Shown piece after piece: positions 9,420 to 19,207 of a DNA stretch of 64,000 nt. Positions within the stretch are counted from its first letter, which is position 1. The number at the start of each line of letters is the position of its first letter. The notes under the pieces are model-generated. The model saw only the letters and a program-made list of their open reading frames with translations. It did not search any database and had not been told where the DNA came from. Origin of the DNA: Candidatus Methylomirabilota bacterium. Its GTDB lineage: Bacteria > Methylomirabilota > Methylomirabilia > Methylomirabilales > Methylomirabilaceae. The stretch spans positions 36,727 through 100,726 of the forward strand of contig PQAM01000014.1 in assembly GCA_003104975.1 (NCBI GenBank), written 5' to 3'. A program made the translations under genes and the position numbers.

Positions 9420-10111
9420 GGTTCGGCATTGTGGTCTTTCCGGGCTCCTGGAGCCATCAGGACTTCCACCACGTCATTGTCAATGTCCTGAAGGAGGAGG
9501 CCTGTTACCTCTGGCATAAAGAGGCCGACCTTCACGGTTCCGATTGCGTGATCCTGCCGGGAGGATTCGCCCACGGCGACTATCTGCGGTCAGGGGCCAT
9601 AGCGAGGCTTTCCCCCGTTATGCGCGCGGTAGCGGCCTTTGCGGACGCAGGTGGCCCGGTCCTGGGGAGCTGCAATGGGTTTCAGGTCCTGACCGAGGCG
9701 GGATTACTTCCGGGCGCGCTCCTGCCGAACGACTGCCTGCACTACCGGTGCCGCTGGGTCCATCTGCGGGTAGAAAGCCGACAGACCTCCTTTACCGCCG
9801 CCATGCAGTCTGGACAGGTCGTACGGATGCCGATTTCACACGGCGACGGCCGGTACTACATCGACCGGATCGGGTGGCAACGGCTGATCGACGGCGACCA
9901 GATCATCTTTCGCTATTGTGATGCGAACGGATCGCTGATGCAGGATGCCAATCCCAACGGGTCGCTGGATCACATCGCCGGGATCTGCAACGAACGCCGC
10001 AATGTCCTTGGATTGATGCCGCATCCGGAGCGGGCCGCCGAGTCGATCCTGGGTTCGGAGGACGGCCGCCTGATGTTGACGTCGATCCTTGATCGCGTGG
10101 TCCACGCCTGA
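9416..10111 (+). CDS. purQ: Phosphoribosylformylglycinamidine synthase subunit PurQ (glutaminase)
   Basis: PurQ releases ammonia from glutamine for the FGAM synthase reaction. Seen: the start [16 protein letters not shown], the oxyanion region [14 protein letters not shown] (~residues 45-58), the catalytic cysteine in [17 protein letters not shown] (~84-100), and the His/Glu pair in [11 protein letters not shown] near the C-terminus. Length 231 is normal. A longer reading from 9350 would run through purS in another frame; the ATG at 9416 coincides with the purS stop and starts at the homology boundary. purL begins 10 bases downstream. Confidence 0.96.
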   Translation: MRFGIVVFPGSWSHQDFHHVIVNVLKEEACYLWHKEADLHGSDCVILPGGFAHGDYLRSGAIARLSPVMRAVAAFADAGGPVLGSCNGFQVLTEAGLLPGALLPNDCLHYRCRWVHLRVESRQTSFTAAMQSGQVVRMPISHGDGRYYIDRIGWQRLIDGDQIIFRYCDANGSLMQDANPNGSLDHIAGICNERRNVLGLMPHPERAAESILGSEDGRLMLTSILDRVVHA

Positions 10112-10121
10112 GGCCCCGACG

Positions 10122-12338
10122 ATGACCGTCTCGGTGATGTCTGCAGATCTGATCGCGTCGCACGGCCTGACGGCCGATGAGTACGAGCGGATCGCCGCGA
10201 TCATCGGTCGCGAGCCGAACCTGGTCGAACTGGGGATGTTCGGCGCGATGTGGTCGGAGCACTGCAGTTACAAGAGTTCGCGGGTCCATCTGGCTACGCT
10301 CCCGACGATAGGGCCGCGCATCCTGCAGGGGCCCGGTGAGAACGCAGGCGTCATTGACATCGGGGATGGGCTGGCGCTGGTCTTCAAGATGGAAAGTCAT
10401 AATCACCCCTCGTTCATCGAGCCGTATCAGGGGGCGGCGACGGGCGTCGGCGGGATCATCCGGGATATCTTTACCATGGGCGCAAGGCCGATTGCGCTGT
10501 GCGATGCGCTCCGGTTCGGGCCGCTGACCGATCCGAAGAACCGCTACCTCTTCGGTCGTGTGGTGGCCGGGATCTCAGGGTACGGTAACGCCGTGGGCGT
10601 TCCGACCGTGGGCGGGGAGGCATACTTCGCTGAGCCGTACAGCGGTAACCCTCTGGTCAATGTCTTCTGCGTCGGAATCGCGCGGAAGGATCGGCTCTTT
10701 TTCGCCAAGGCGGGTGGGATCGGCAACCCCGTTATCTATGTCGGGGCCAGGACCGGGCGCGACGGCATCCATGGCGCCACGATGGCCTCCGGCGTCTTCG
10801 ATGAGGAGGCCGAGACGAAACGGCCAACCGTCCAGGTCGGCGACCCATTTCGTGAAAAGCTGTTGATCGAGGCCTGCCTGGAGCTGATGGCGGGGGACGA
10901 TCTGATTGCGGTTCAGGATATGGGGGCGGCGGGGCTGACCTGCGCGACCGCCGAGATGGCCGCGCGCGGCGGCACTGGGATCGAGATCGACCTCGCCCAT
11001 GTCCCACGGCGAGAGCCGGGCATGACGGCGTACGAACTGATGCTCTCCGAGTCGCAGGAGCGGATGCTGGTTGTTGCGAAGGCGGGAAGCGAGGCGCGGG
11101 TGCGAGCGGTCTTTGACAAGTGGGATCTTGACGCGGCCGTCATCGGGCGGGTCACCGAAGGGGGGCTGTTGCGGGTCCTGGATCATGGCAGGCCGGTCGC
11201 GGAGATCCCGGCTGATGCCCTGGCATCGGAGGCGCCCGCCTATCGCCGGCCGAGCCGACGCCCTGTCGAAGCCGATGCCGGCCAACGGCTTGACCTGGAT
11301 AGCCTGCCGTTGCCTGACGACTATGCGGCCATCCTGTTGGAGCTGTTGCGTTCGCCCAACCTCTGTTGCAAGGAACGAATCTGGGAGCGATACGACCACA
11401 TGCTGTTTCTAGGCACAATCGTGGGACCGGGGTCGGACGCTGTGGTCCTGCGGCTTCCCGGAGGTCGGCGCGCCATTGCGCTCTCGGTCGACGGCAACGG
11501 CCGCTACTGTGCGATCGATCCGTATCGTGGGGCCATGATCGCCGTCGCTGAGGCGGCCAGAAACGTCGTCTGCTCGGGCGGAGAGCCGCTCGCGATCACT
11601 AACTGTCTGAACTTCGGCAACCCGGAGCGCCCGGAGATCATGTGGCAGTTCGTCGAGGCGGTCAGGGGGATCGGAGAGGCCTGCCGGGCCTTCCAGACCC
11701 CCGTGACCGGCGGCAACGTGAGTTTGTATAATGAGACGTCGGGACAATCGATCTTCCCGACCCCGATGATCGGGATGGTCGGCCTCCTGGACGATGTCGT
11801 CCACGCCATGGGCCAGTGGTTTACGCGCGAAGGGGATCTGGTGGCACTCCTGGGCGAGACGCGGGAAGAGCTGGGGGCCAGCGAGTACCTCGCGATCCGG
11901 TTCGGCCTGGTCCAGGGTGCGCCGCCGGCGTTGGACCTGGCCCGAGAGCGGGCCGTACAGGGCGCCTGTCTGGAGGCGATCCAGGCAGGGATCGTCAGTT
12001 CGGCGCATGACTGCTCGGACGGCGGACTGGCCGTCGCCCTGGCGGAGGCCTGCCTGGGACCGACGCCGATCGGGATCGATGTTCAACTGACGGATGCGAT
12101 TCGGCCCGATGCGCTCCTTTTTGGAGAAACGCAATCCCGGATTCTCGTCTCCCTCAAGCCGTCGGATTGGTCGAGACTGGAAAAGATTGCCGCGGCGCAC
12201 CAGGTCCCTGTGGCGCGCCTTGGAACGGTCGGAGGGACGCGGTTCAGGCTTCGCGGCCCGGCATGCGGGGTTGACCTGGCGCTGGATGGGATGCAGACCG
12301 CCTGGCGAGGCGGCCTGGCATCATCCCTTGGTGCGTAA
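10122..12338 (+). CDS. purL: Phosphoribosylformylglycinamidine synthase subunit PurL (small type)
   Basis: PurL is the ATP-dependent synthetase that turns FGAR into FGAM using ammonia from PurQ. Seen: [12 protein letters not shown] near residue 44, [20 protein letters not shown] (~90-109), [16 protein letters not shown] (~265-280), [11 protein letters not shown] (~533-543) and [15 protein letters not shown] (~628-642). These are the paired AIRS-like domains in the expected order. Its 738 residues fit the small PurL that needs PurS, present just upstream. An in-frame ATG at 10089 would overlap purQ; 10122 lies 10 bases after the purQ stop and is preferred. Confidence 0.96.
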   Translation: MTVSVMSADLIASHGLTADEYERIAAIIGREPNLVELGMFGAMWSEHCSYKSSRVHLATLPTIGPRILQGPGENAGVIDIGDGLALVFKMESHNHPSFIEPYQGAATGVGGIIRDIFTMGARPIALCDALRFGPLTDPKNRYLFGRVVAGISGYGNAVGVPTVGGEAYFAEPYSGNPLVNVFCVGIARKDRLFFAKAGGIGNPVIYVGARTGRDGIHGATMASGVFDEEAETKRPTVQVGDPFREKLLIEACLELMAGDDLIAVQDMGAAGLTCATAEMAARGGTGIEIDLAHVPRREPGMTAYELMLSESQERMLVVAKAGSEARVRAVFDKWDLDAAVIGRVTEGGLLRVLDHGRPVAEIPADALASEAPAYRRPSRRPVEADAGQRLDLDSLPLPDDYAAILLELLRSPNLCCKERIWERYDHMLFLGTIVGPGSDAVVLRLPGGRRAIALSVDGNGRYCAIDPYRGAMIAVAEAARNVVCSGGEPLAITNCLNFGNPERPEIMWQFVEAVRGIGEACRAFQTPVTGGNVSLYNETSGQSIFPTPMIGMVGLLDDVVHAMGQWFTREGDLVALLGETREELGASEYLAIRFGLVQGAPPALDLARERAVQGACLEAIQAGIVSSAHDCSDGGLAVALAEACLGPTPIGIDVQLTDAIRPDALLFGETQSRILVSLKPSDWSRLEKIAAAHQVPVARLGTVGGTRFRLRGPACGVDLALDGMQTAWRGGLASSLGA

Positions 12339-12354
12339 AGCGGGAGAGACGGAT

Positions 12355-13659
12355 ATGAAACCGGTACAGATCGGGATCTTGGGGTTCGGGACCGTCGGAT
12401 CCGGGGTCGTGAAGCTGATCCAGGAAAACAGCGCCCTTCTGCAGCAACGACTGGGTGGGCCGGTCGTCATTCGTCGGATCGCCGATACCGACATCCATCG
12501 ACGGCGAAATGTTGAGGTCGATCCGGCCCTCCTGACTACCGATGCGATGGCCGTGCTGGAGGACCCCGCCATCGATATTATCGTCGAGCTGATCGGCGGG
12601 TGCGGCGTCGCGCTTCGGTTTTGCCGGGAGGCGCTCAACCGGAACAAGCACCTGGTCACCGCCAACAAGGCGCTCTTGTCCACGCACGGGCTTGAACTGT
12701 ATCGGACCGCTGCGGCGCGTCGGGTCTCGATCGGATTTGAGGCCAGCGTCTGCGGCGGTATTCCGCTGATCCGGGCGATGAAGGAGGGGCTGGTGGCCGA
12801 TCGGGTCCGCTCGATCAGCGGCATCGTCAACGGGACCTGCAATTATATCCTGACGACGATGACGGACAGTCGACGGCCGTTCGCCGAGGTACTGGCGGAG
12901 GCGCAGGCCCACGGCTACGCCGAGGCCGATCCGTCGTTGGATGTCGACGGGATCGACTCGGCCCACAAGCTGCAGATCCTGGCGACACTGGCGTTCGGAT
13001 CGTATGTGCCGCTCGACCGGATCCACGTCGAGGGAATCAGGCGGATTGATGCCTCCGATATCGAATATGCGCGCGAGCTGGGGTACCGGATCAAGCTGCT
13101 GGCGATTGCCAAACAGCTTGATGGCGAGTTGGAGGTGAGGGTCCATCCGGCGCTCATTCCCGAGGATGATCTACTGGCCTCGGTCGGTGGTGTCCACAAT
13201 GCCGTCTACGTGGTCGGCGACGCGGTCGGCTCGCTGATGTTCTACGGGCGCGGGGCGGGCCAGATGCCGACCGCTTCGGCCGTCGTCAGCGATATTGCCG
13301 AGATTGCCAGGGGCCTGCTGCACGATCCGACGGCAAGGGGTGTTCCGCTCCCGCCGATCTCGGAGGTGGAGGCGCAGATCAAGGAGATGTCGACGGTCCG
13401 CTCCTCTTACTATCTCAGGATCATGGCGATCGACAAGCCGGGCGTCCTGTCGAGGGTCACCGGGATCCTGGGCAGCAACAACATCAGCCTCGTCTCCGTC
13501 ATCCAGAAAGGACGCCATGAACAGAGCGCCGTCCCGATCGTCATGTTGACCCACGAGGCGGTTGAGGGCGATATGCAGCGGTCGTTATGCGCGATCGACC
13601 AACTTGATGTGGTCAGCAAAGGGACCGTCTGTCTCAGGGTCGAGGGGGTTACCGATTGA
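12355..13659 (+). CDS. hom: Homoserine dehydrogenase
   Basis: Hom reduces aspartate semialdehyde to homoserine for threonine and methionine synthesis. Seen: the Rossmann motif GILGFGTVGSGVV (residues ~7-19), the catalytic-domain block ASVCGGIPLIRAMKEGL (~130-146), GIVNGTCNYILT (~158-169) and AEADPSLDVDGIDSAHKL (~187-204). A C-terminal ACT domain begins at ~355 (RIMAIDKPGVLSRVTGIL), the usual site of threonine feedback. Length 434 is normal. The ATG at 12355 starts at the homology edge, 16 bases after purL. thrC follows 7 bases after its stop. Confidence 0.96.
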   Translation: MKPVQIGILGFGTVGSGVVKLIQENSALLQQRLGGPVVIRRIADTDIHRRRNVEVDPALLTTDAMAVLEDPAIDIIVELIGGCGVALRFCREALNRNKHLVTANKALLSTHGLELYRTAAARRVSIGFEASVCGGIPLIRAMKEGLVADRVRSISGIVNGTCNYILTTMTDSRRPFAEVLAEAQAHGYAEADPSLDVDGIDSAHKLQILATLAFGSYVPLDRIHVEGIRRIDASDIEYARELGYRIKLLAIAKQLDGELEVRVHPALIPEDDLLASVGGVHNAVYVVGDAVGSLMFYGRGAGQMPTASAVVSDIAEIARGLLHDPTARGVPLPPISEVEAQIKEMSTVRSSYYLRIMAIDKPGVLSRVTGILGSNNISLVSVIQKGRHEQSAVPIVMLTHEAVEGDMQRSLCAIDQLDVVSKGTVCLRVEGVTD

Positions 13660-13666
13660 GCCTGCC

Positions 13667-14731
13667 ATGAAAACGATGAGATGGAAAGGGATTATCGAAC
13701 AGTATCGGGAGTTTTTACCCGTCACCGATCGGACGCCGGTCGTGACGCTGGGCGAGGGGAATACACCGCTGATTCTGGCCGACCGGCTTCGGACCAGGAT
13801 CGGGGTGGAGGCGAAGATCTATCTGAAGTACGAGGGACTCAATCCGACCGGCTCCTTTAAGGATCGGGGGATGACCCTCGCGATCACCAAGGCGGTGGAG
13901 GAGGGTGCGCGAGCGGTTATCTGCGCCTCAACCGGGAACACCTCGGCCTCAGCGGCCGCGTATGCGGCGCGAGCGGGACTGCGCGCCTTTGTTCTGATCC
14001 CGGAGGGGAAGATTGCGCTGGGGAAACTTGCGCAGGCGATGATCCACGGCGCGCAGGTGCTGCAGATTGAGGGAAACTTTGACCAGGCCCTGCAGATCGT
14101 CAGGCGGGTCGCCGCCGAGCAGCCCGTTGTGCTGGTCAACTCGGTGAACCCGTACCGGATCGAGGGACAGAAGAGCGGCGCCTATGAGGTCTGTGACCGG
14201 CTCGGACGAAGCCCGGACTATCACTTTATTCCGGTCGGTAACGCCGGCAATATCACCGCCTACTGGAAGGGGTACCAGGAATATCTGAAGGCCGGACTGA
14301 CCACCTCGCTGCCGAAGATGATGGGGTGGCAGGCGGCGGGTGCGGCACCCATCGTCCTGGGGAGGGTGGTCGAACAGCCGGAGACGATCGCCACGGCGAT
14401 CCGGATCGGTAACCCGGCAACGTGGAGCGGGGCCTTGGCCGCTGCGGGCGAGTCGGGCGGTGGGATTGATATGGTCTCCGACGACGAGATTACCGAGGCC
14501 TATCGTCTGTTGGCTTCGACGGAAGGGGTCTTCTGTGAGTTGGCCTCGGCCGCATCGGTGGCGGGGCTCATCAAATATTGCCGGTCGCATTGCCTTGCCA
14601 AGGATGCCGTGGTGGTCTGCGTGTTGACGGGGCACGGCCTGAAAGAGCCCGATGCGGCCATCCGTCTCTCGCAGCAGCCTGTGACGGTGAAGGCCGATCC
14701 TGAGGCCGTACTGAAACTCCTATCGGTCTAG
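13667..14731 (+). CDS. thrC: Threonine synthase
   Basis: ThrC makes threonine from O-phosphohomoserine with PLP. Seen: the PLP lysine in PTGSFKDRGMT (residues ~59-69), CASTGNTSASAAAYAARAG (~86-104), the phosphate-binding PVGNAGN (~189-195) and a C-terminal LTGHGLKEPD (~321-330). At 354 residues it is the short bacterial class. The ATG at 13667 lies 7 bases beyond the hom stop; a longer reading from 13562 would overlap hom in another frame. Hom and ThrC together carry out two of the last three steps of threonine synthesis; thrB is not in the window. Confidence 0.95.
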   Translation: MKTMRWKGIIEQYREFLPVTDRTPVVTLGEGNTPLILADRLRTRIGVEAKIYLKYEGLNPTGSFKDRGMTLAITKAVEEGARAVICASTGNTSASAAAYAARAGLRAFVLIPEGKIALGKLAQAMIHGAQVLQIEGNFDQALQIVRRVAAEQPVVLVNSVNPYRIEGQKSGAYEVCDRLGRSPDYHFIPVGNAGNITAYWKGYQEYLKAGLTTSLPKMMGWQAAGAAPIVLGRVVEQPETIATAIRIGNPATWSGALAAAGESGGGIDMVSDDEITEAYRLLASTEGVFCELASAASVAGLIKYCRSHCLAKDAVVVCVLTGHGLKEPDAAIRLSQQPVTVKADPEAVLKLLSV

Positions 14732-14752
14732 GCCCCGCCTCGCGATTTTCGT

Positions 14753-14781
14753 TTGACAGCCGGGATGGCCGACGCTATAGT
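14753..14781 (+). promoter_or_regulatory. Sigma-70 type promoter for tRNA-Gly
   Basis: A consensus -35 TTGACA (14753-14758) is followed after exactly 17 bases by TATAGT (14776-14781), 12 bases before the mature tRNA 5' end at 14794. Box match, spacing and position make this the clearest housekeeping promoter in the window. Confidence 0.85.
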
Positions 14782-14793
14782 GCTGTGTTGAAT

Positions 14794-14868
14794 GCGGGAA
14801 TAGCTCAGCGGTAGAGCATCGCCTTGCCAAGGCGAGGGTCGCGGGTTCAAATCCCGTTTCCCGCTCCA
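14794..14868 (+). tRNA. tRNA-Gly (GCC)
   Basis: The 75-base sequence folds as a full cloverleaf. The acceptor stem is GCGGGAA paired with TTCCCGC, the D-arm has GCTC/GAGC, the anticodon loop TTGCCAA carries anticodon GCC, and the T-arm is GCGGG-TTCAAAT-CCCGT. The 3' CCA is encoded. The anticodon reads GGC and GGT glycine codons, common in this GC-rich genome. A strong promoter lies just upstream. Confidence 0.96.
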
Positions 14869-14999
14869 TCCTGTCGACTCAAGAACCGATATCGAACGGA
14901 TAGATGAAGTAATCGGCATGTTGCCTATGGCCGTGCCCACCCAGCGTGTCGTATCCTACCGCCTGAACTGCTGGATCACGTCAGCATCACCTCCCGCAT

Positions 15000-15075
15000 G
15001 GCGGCGTAGCCAAGTGGCTAAGGCAGAGGTCTGCAAAACCTTTATTCGGCGGTTCGAATCCGCCCGCCGCCTCCA
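15000..15075 (+). tRNA. tRNA-Cys (GCA)
   Basis: The 76-base sequence folds as a cloverleaf with acceptor stem GGCGGCG / CGCCGCC, D-arm GCC...GGC, anticodon loop CTGCAAA (anticodon GCA, cysteine), T-arm GGCGG-TTCGAAT-CCGCC and an encoded CCA end. It lies about 130 bases after tRNA-Gly. No separate promoter stands out, so the two may share a transcript. Confidence 0.94.
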
Positions 15076-15170
15076 CACTTCTTTCGGTACATGTCAGGAC
15101 ATTATATATGGTTTCGAATACGGCAGGAGGAGGTGACGCTCCCGTCTGTCGATCTTTGTGGAGGAGCTCT

Positions 15171-15746
15171 ATGGAAGAAGAAGAAAAGGCTATATCTCAA
15201 GAAGCGAAGCATACGTCCTGGGTGAAACGGGTCATGGCCTACATCGCCATCGGGGAGGCCGTAGTGGTGTTTGTCGGCATTCAGCTCATACCCTGGGGCC
15301 GACCCGTTCTTGACCTTCCGGTAAAAGCCGAGCCGAAATGGGACAGTCCCTCAACGAGACAGCTATTCTTCCGCGCGTGTGGCGATTGTCACAGCAACCA
15401 AACCGTCCTGCCGTGGTACGACCTCATCGCACCCATCACATGGATGATCAACCGCGACATCGAGAAGGGTCGCGCTGCCCTCAACGTGTCGGAATGGGGA
15501 CGCGAAGAGAACGAAGCAGGCGAGGCTGTGGACACTATCAAAAACGGCTCTATGCCGCCTACGCTGTATACGCTCTTCCACCCGTCGGCGAAACTCTCCG
15601 CATCCGACAAGGAGACGTTGGTCCAAGGCCTGGTGACCACATTCGGCAGCGAGCCCAAGCGCGATCGGAAAAAAAAGAAGCCGTCGGACGCCATGCGATT
15701 CTTCCCCGCTCAAGAGGATAACTTCCACACCGATACGGACAGATAG
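15171..15746 (+). CDS. Haem-binding domain (Haem_bd-like) membrane-anchored protein
   Basis: A 191-residue protein. Seen: an N-terminal cytoplasmic stretch, one predicted membrane helix at residues ~22-45 (AYIAIGEAVVVFVGIQLIPW), then a soluble domain with a c-type haem motif CGDCHS (~66-71) and the sequence WYDLIAPITWMINRDIEKGR, typical of the Haem_bd family. A C-terminal methionine in NGSMPP could be the second haem ligand, as in related cytochromes. It probably faces the periplasm and carries electrons, but the partner is unknown. The ATG at 15171 has GGAGGAG 7 bases upstream; an earlier start at 15108 has no such signal. The lysine-rich tail is unusual. Confidence 0.8.
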   Translation: MEEEEKAISQEAKHTSWVKRVMAYIAIGEAVVVFVGIQLIPWGRPVLDLPVKAEPKWDSPSTRQLFFRACGDCHSNQTVLPWYDLIAPITWMINRDIEKGRAALNVSEWGREENEAGEAVDTIKNGSMPPTLYTLFHPSAKLSASDKETLVQGLVTTFGSEPKRDRKKKKPSDAMRFFPAQEDNFHTDTDR

Positions 15747-15771
15747 GCGTCTTGACGAAAGACTCTCCTAT

Positions 15772-15864
15772 GTCATCGCGAGACGAAGCCGAAGCAATCT
15801 CGCAGTCTTTCAAGACAATGACGGTGAGATTGCCGCGCTGCCTGTTGGCCGCTCGCAATGACGG
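15772..15864 (+). repeat. Dispersed CATTGCGAGC-type repeat, copy 1
   Basis: The gap before the acyl-CoA dehydrogenase holds an imperfect inverted repeat that opens GTCATCGCGAGACGAAGCC and closes CCGCTCGCAATGACGG, with GCAATCTCGC and GTGAGATTGCCGC arms inside. Related copies lie at 35683, 45834 and 51079. It resembles short palindromic repeats known from many environmental bacterial genomes and does not code. Confidence 0.75.
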
Positions 15865-15963
15865 AGCGGGAGGGGGGTGTGTTCAAGCCCACAGGCGTTG
15901 CAGCGCCAATTCCTGTATGGTGATTACTCCGGTGATCAACTCCGGACGCTGGATGGGCGAGCC

Positions 15964-17115
15964 ATGGACTTTGAACTGAGCGAGGCGCAGCAGGCGATTC
16001 AGGCGATGGTGCGGGACTTTGCCGAGCGGGAGATCGCGCCGGTCGCCGCCGATCTCGACGAGCACGAGGCCTTTCCGACCGAGATCATCCGAAAGCTCTC
16101 GGGACTGGGGCTGATGGGTATCCTCCTGCCTAAAGAGTACGGCGGCGCGGGGATGGACTATATTAGCTATGCCCTGATCCTCGAGGAGCTTGCGCGCCAC
16201 GACGCGTCAGTAGCCCTGACCGTAGAGTCACACAACTCCCTCTGCAGTAACCACATCTACCTCTTTGGCAGCGACACTCAGAAACGGGCCTATCTTCCCC
16301 AACTGGCCGGCGGGCAGGCCCTTGGCGCCTGGGCGCTGACAGAGCCAGGATCGGGAAGTGACGCGGCCGGTCTGCAGACGACGGCCGCGCGCGACGGTGA
16401 CCAGTGGGTGCTGAACGGGACAAAGAACTTCATCACCCAGGGGAGTGTGGCGGGCGTCTATGTGATCATGGCCCTGACCGATCGGGCGAAGCGAGAGAAG
16501 GGGATCTCGGCCTTTATTGTTGAGCGAGGAACGCCCGGGTTGCGGGTCGGCCGGAAGGAGCACAAGATGGGATTTCGGGCCTCCGACACGGCCCAGGTCG
16601 TTCTGGAAGATCTGCGGATTCCGGATGCGAACCTGCTGGGCGAGTTGCACTACGGCTTTATCGATGCGCTCACGATCCTGGATGCGGGACGGATCGGGAT
16701 GGCCGCCCTCAGTGTCGGGATCGCCCGCGGCTGTCTGGAAGAAGGACTGAAATACGCCAAGGCGCGACAGGCATTTGGCCGGCCGATTGCCAATTTCCAG
16801 GCGATCCAGTGGAAGCTGGCGGACATGGCCACCGAGATCGACGCGGCCAGACTTCTCGTCCTGCAGGCCGCCTACCTGAAAGACGTCGGTCAGCCGTTTA
16901 CCAAGGAGGCATCATACGCCAAGCTCTTTGCCGCCGAGGTGGCCATGAAGGCCGCGACTGAGGCGGTACAGATCTACGGGGGGTACGGCTATATTAAGGA
17001 GTATCCGGTCGAGCGCTACTTCCGCGACGCCAAGTTCTGTGCCATCGGCGAAGGGACCTCTGAGATCCAGCGACTGATCATCGCCCGCGAACTGCTGGGC
17101 CGCTCGTATGTGTAG
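15964..17115 (+). CDS. Acyl-CoA dehydrogenase
   Basis: A 383-residue FAD enzyme that oxidises acyl-CoA to enoyl-CoA and passes electrons to ETF. Seen: N-terminal [20 protein letters not shown], the [13 protein letters not shown] substrate/FAD-binding motif (~residues 123-135), the FAD motif near [15 protein letters not shown] (~263-277), and the C-terminal [19 protein letters not shown] with the catalytic glutamate in [17 protein letters not shown] (~361-377). The product is close in type to the enzyme at 37065. Upstream is repeat DNA, so the ATG at 15964 is chosen where homology begins. meaB follows after 34 bases, linking this enzyme to branched acyl-CoA metabolism. Confidence 0.94.
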   Translation: MDFELSEAQQAIQAMVRDFAEREIAPVAADLDEHEAFPTEIIRKLSGLGLMGILLPKEYGGAGMDYISYALILEELARHDASVALTVESHNSLCSNHIYLFGSDTQKRAYLPQLAGGQALGAWALTEPGSGSDAAGLQTTAARDGDQWVLNGTKNFITQGSVAGVYVIMALTDRAKREKGISAFIVERGTPGLRVGRKEHKMGFRASDTAQVVLEDLRIPDANLLGELHYGFIDALTILDAGRIGMAALSVGIARGCLEEGLKYAKARQAFGRPIANFQAIQWKLADMATEIDAARLLVLQAAYLKDVGQPFTKEASYAKLFAAEVAMKAATEAVQIYGGYGYIKEYPVERYFRDAKFCAIGEGTSEIQRLIIARELLGRSYV

Positions 17116-17135
17116 GGGCGCTGCTTGCTGCGCCC
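17112..17135 (+). repeat. GTAGGGGCG-type short palindromic repeat, copy 1
   Basis: The short gap between the acyl-CoA dehydrogenase and meaB begins with GTAGGGGCGCTGCTTGCTGC and a matching GCGCCC arm. The repeat supplies the TAG stop of the upstream gene (17113-17115). Sister copies are at 28518, 36988 and 61988. Confidence 0.7.
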
Positions 17136-17149
17136 AGCATGTGTAACGC

Positions 17150-18088
17150 ATGGAACTGGTAGACAAAATCCTCAAGGGTGATGTGCGCGCGGCGGCCCGC
17201 CTCATGACGATGATCGAAAACGGCGACGCCGAGGCCAGGGCTGCGCTGAAGTCGCTCTACCCCCATACCGGCTCGGCCCACATCGTGGGGATCACCGGCC
17301 CGCCAGGATCCGGCAAGAGCACGCTGGCGGACCGGCTCACGGAAGAGCTGCGAAAACGCGACAAGACGGTGGGGATTGTAGCGGTCGATCCGACCAGCCC
17401 GTTCACCGGAGGGGCGATCCTGGCGGACCGGATCCGGATACAGAGTCACAGTCTTGACGCGGGCGTCTTTATCCGCAGCATGGCGACGCGAGGCCACCTG
17501 GGCGGCCTGGCCCGCGCCACCAACGAGATCGTCGACGTCATGGATGCGTCGGGGAAAGAGGTCATCCTGATCGAGACGGTGGGGGTGGGCCAGGATGAGG
17601 TGGAGGTCGTGGGAACAGCGCATACCTGCATAGTGGTCTCGGTCCCGGGTCTCGGCGACGAGGTCCAAACCTTCAAGGCGGGCATCCTGGAGATCGGCGA
17701 CCTGTTCGTGGTCAACAAGGCCGACCGGGAGGATGCGAACCGGACCGCCACGGAACTTGAGATGATGCTGCAGATGGCGCCGAAGGGATTCGGCTGGTCT
17801 CCAAAGGTCCTCAAGACGGTCGCTACAACCGGGGAAGGTGTTGCCGGGCTGCTGGATGCGATCTTCGAGCACCGGGCCTTCATGGATGAGCGCGATCTGC
17901 GGAGGCAAAAGGGACGGGAACGAAGCGAGCGGGCATTTCGGGCACTGCTACAGGAGACGCTTACGACCAGGGCGCTGGAGCGGTTTGACCGGAATGGGCG
18001 CATGAAAGAGCTGATCGCCCGCGTTGCCGACCGCACCCTCGATCCCTACACCGCCGTCGAAGAGGTCGTCGCCACGCTCGGCCTGTAG
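17150..18088 (+). CDS. meaB: MeaB-family G-protein chaperone of acyl-CoA mutase
   Basis: MeaB-type GTPases protect and reload B12-dependent acyl-CoA mutases. Seen: 312 residues with Walker A GPPGSGKSTL (residues ~48-57), a VAVDPTSPFTGGAILADRIR segment (~82-101) that is a family hallmark, the IETVGVGQDEVEV switch region (~141-153) and the guanine-specific NKAD motif (~186-189). The C-terminal helix region likely mediates dimer contacts. Its likely client, the two-part mutase, is encoded about 25 kb away at 42245-44543, while a neighbouring acyl-CoA dehydrogenase lies just upstream. The older name for the family is LAO/AO transport ATPase. Confidence 0.92.
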   Translation: MELVDKILKGDVRAAARLMTMIENGDAEARAALKSLYPHTGSAHIVGITGPPGSGKSTLADRLTEELRKRDKTVGIVAVDPTSPFTGGAILADRIRIQSHSLDAGVFIRSMATRGHLGGLARATNEIVDVMDASGKEVILIETVGVGQDEVEVVGTAHTCIVVSVPGLGDEVQTFKAGILEIGDLFVVNKADREDANRTATELEMMLQMAPKGFGWSPKVLKTVATTGEGVAGLLDAIFEHRAFMDERDLRRQKGRERSERAFRALLQETLTTRALERFDRNGRMKELIARVADRTLDPYTAVEEVVATLGL

Positions 18089-18161
18089 GGACCACCCCGA
18101 GTACCTGCTGTCTGCCCTCTGCTGCCTGTCGCTTATTGCGCGCGACTAATACAACAAATGC

Positions 18162-18204
18162 AAAAACGCGAGAACCCATCCCCGGTTCGCTCTGCGACGT
18201 TTTT
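18162..18204. terminator. Likely bidirectional terminator
   Basis: An inverted repeat with outer arms AAAAACG (18162-18168) and CGTTTTT (18198-18204), and an inner GAACC/GGTTC stem, lies between convergent genes (meaB on plus, the 18223 gene on minus). The A-rich left side and T-rich right side suit intrinsic termination in both directions. Confidence 0.6.
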
Positions 18205-18222
18205 AAACAAGGTGAGTGTCTA

Positions 18223-19122
18223 TTAGAGCAATTCCAGTTTTGCACCATCCCAATTGAGCGTTGCCTCTGTTACATGAACCCCTCTATTGTTTTTGTGGTC
18301 AAGAGCCACTGGAATATAGACTTGATATTGCTTCCTGTCGCGAACCTTCTTTCTCAATTCTGAAAGGTTCTTCTCGATGTCCTTCGAAAATGTCCGGATA
18401 CTGTACCCATGCATACCACCTATAATGAACATAGAGAAGTTATTATCAAAAGGATTCGTTATTTTTGTGATCAGGAGAACTTCCTCTTTTAAGAATCCAT
18501 TTTCGTCTTTTTTGAAGCACTTTGGATTTGATGACGAACGGTTGTCGACAATTGCATATAATGGGCGCTCAACAATGCCTCCTTCGCATCTCTTTGCTTT
18601 TTCTATCGTACCGCCATAGGAACCATATTCGACATCTCCACAGTAGTAGCCCCATCTTAGGTTATTGCTACTAAAGATTGGAAAGTTGATGCCACTCTGA
18701 AGAGGTTCATATTGATATCCGGTAACAGCACCACCAAGCATATTGGATACCGGACCACCTAAAATGATTAATTCTTTCTCGATATCAAGTTTAAGTAACG
18801 TATCATCTGGTTGAACTTCTTCGAACGTTATTTGTCCACTTAAGGATGTTTCTACAGCCTTTGAAAAAGCCGCGCTCGCGGTCTTTAAATATTCGGACAA
18901 CCCCTTTTTCCCTTCAGCTCTTGCGAGTTGATTTGTCCCTGCATAAATCTGTAAAGGTTTTGATATGTCGGCGACGTGGCTTAATTCGGATTTTCTAAGT
19001 TCATCCTTAAACCACTCATATATCCCTGGAATACGAACCCCGATTGCGTTAAGTACTGTTGTTGCTAAAATCGTACCTGTACTTTTTAAGATTTCCCGTC
19101 TATCAAATAGATTTATATTAAT
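18223..19122 (-). CDS. Unknown protein with Tat-like signal, possible AUU start
   Basis: I do not recognise this gene. From the first ATG (18900) it encodes 225 residues, but the same frame stays open upstream to a stop at 19144-19146. The added ~74 residues contain FDRREILKSTGTILATT, a twin-arginine motif followed by a hydrophobic stretch, typical of a Tat signal. That extension has no ATG, GTG or TTG. An ATT codon at 19122-19120 sits just after a purine-rich AAGGAGAAGGGGAA, so an AUU start is possible; otherwise the start is lost. The mature part has ELIILGGPVSNMLGG (a GGPxSN loop seen in several nucleotide-binding or surface domains), a GYYCGDVEYGS segment and a basic C-terminus. DNA here is clearly AT-rich beside its neighbours, suggesting transfer. 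A promoter-bearing module lies directly upstream. Confidence 0.6.
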   Translation of the reverse strand: MNINLFDRREILKSTGTILATTVLNAIGVRIPGIYEWFKDELRKSELSHVADISKPLQIYAGTNQLARAEGKKGLSEYLKTASAAFSKAVETSLSGQITFEEVQPDDTLLKLDIEKELIILGGPVSNMLGGAVTGYQYEPLQSGINFPIFSSNNLRWGYYCGDVEYGSYGGTIEKAKRCEGGIVERPLYAIVDNRSSSNPKCFKKDENGFLKEEVLLITKITNPFDNNFSMFIIGGMHGYSIRTFSKDIEKNLSELRKKVRDRKQYQVYIPVALDHKNNRGVHVTEATLNWDGAKLELL

Positions 19123-19207
19123 TTCCCCTTCTCCTTCTTTCTGTTATTCTGTTGTTGCGGCTTCACTAAAGAGTAGACTGCTTGACCTACCTTCATCTAG
19201 TTTCATC

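Noticed and set aside
14869..14999. A third tRNA between tRNA-Gly and tRNA-Cys
   Set aside because: No cloverleaf or T-arm GTTCRA pattern is present in this gap.
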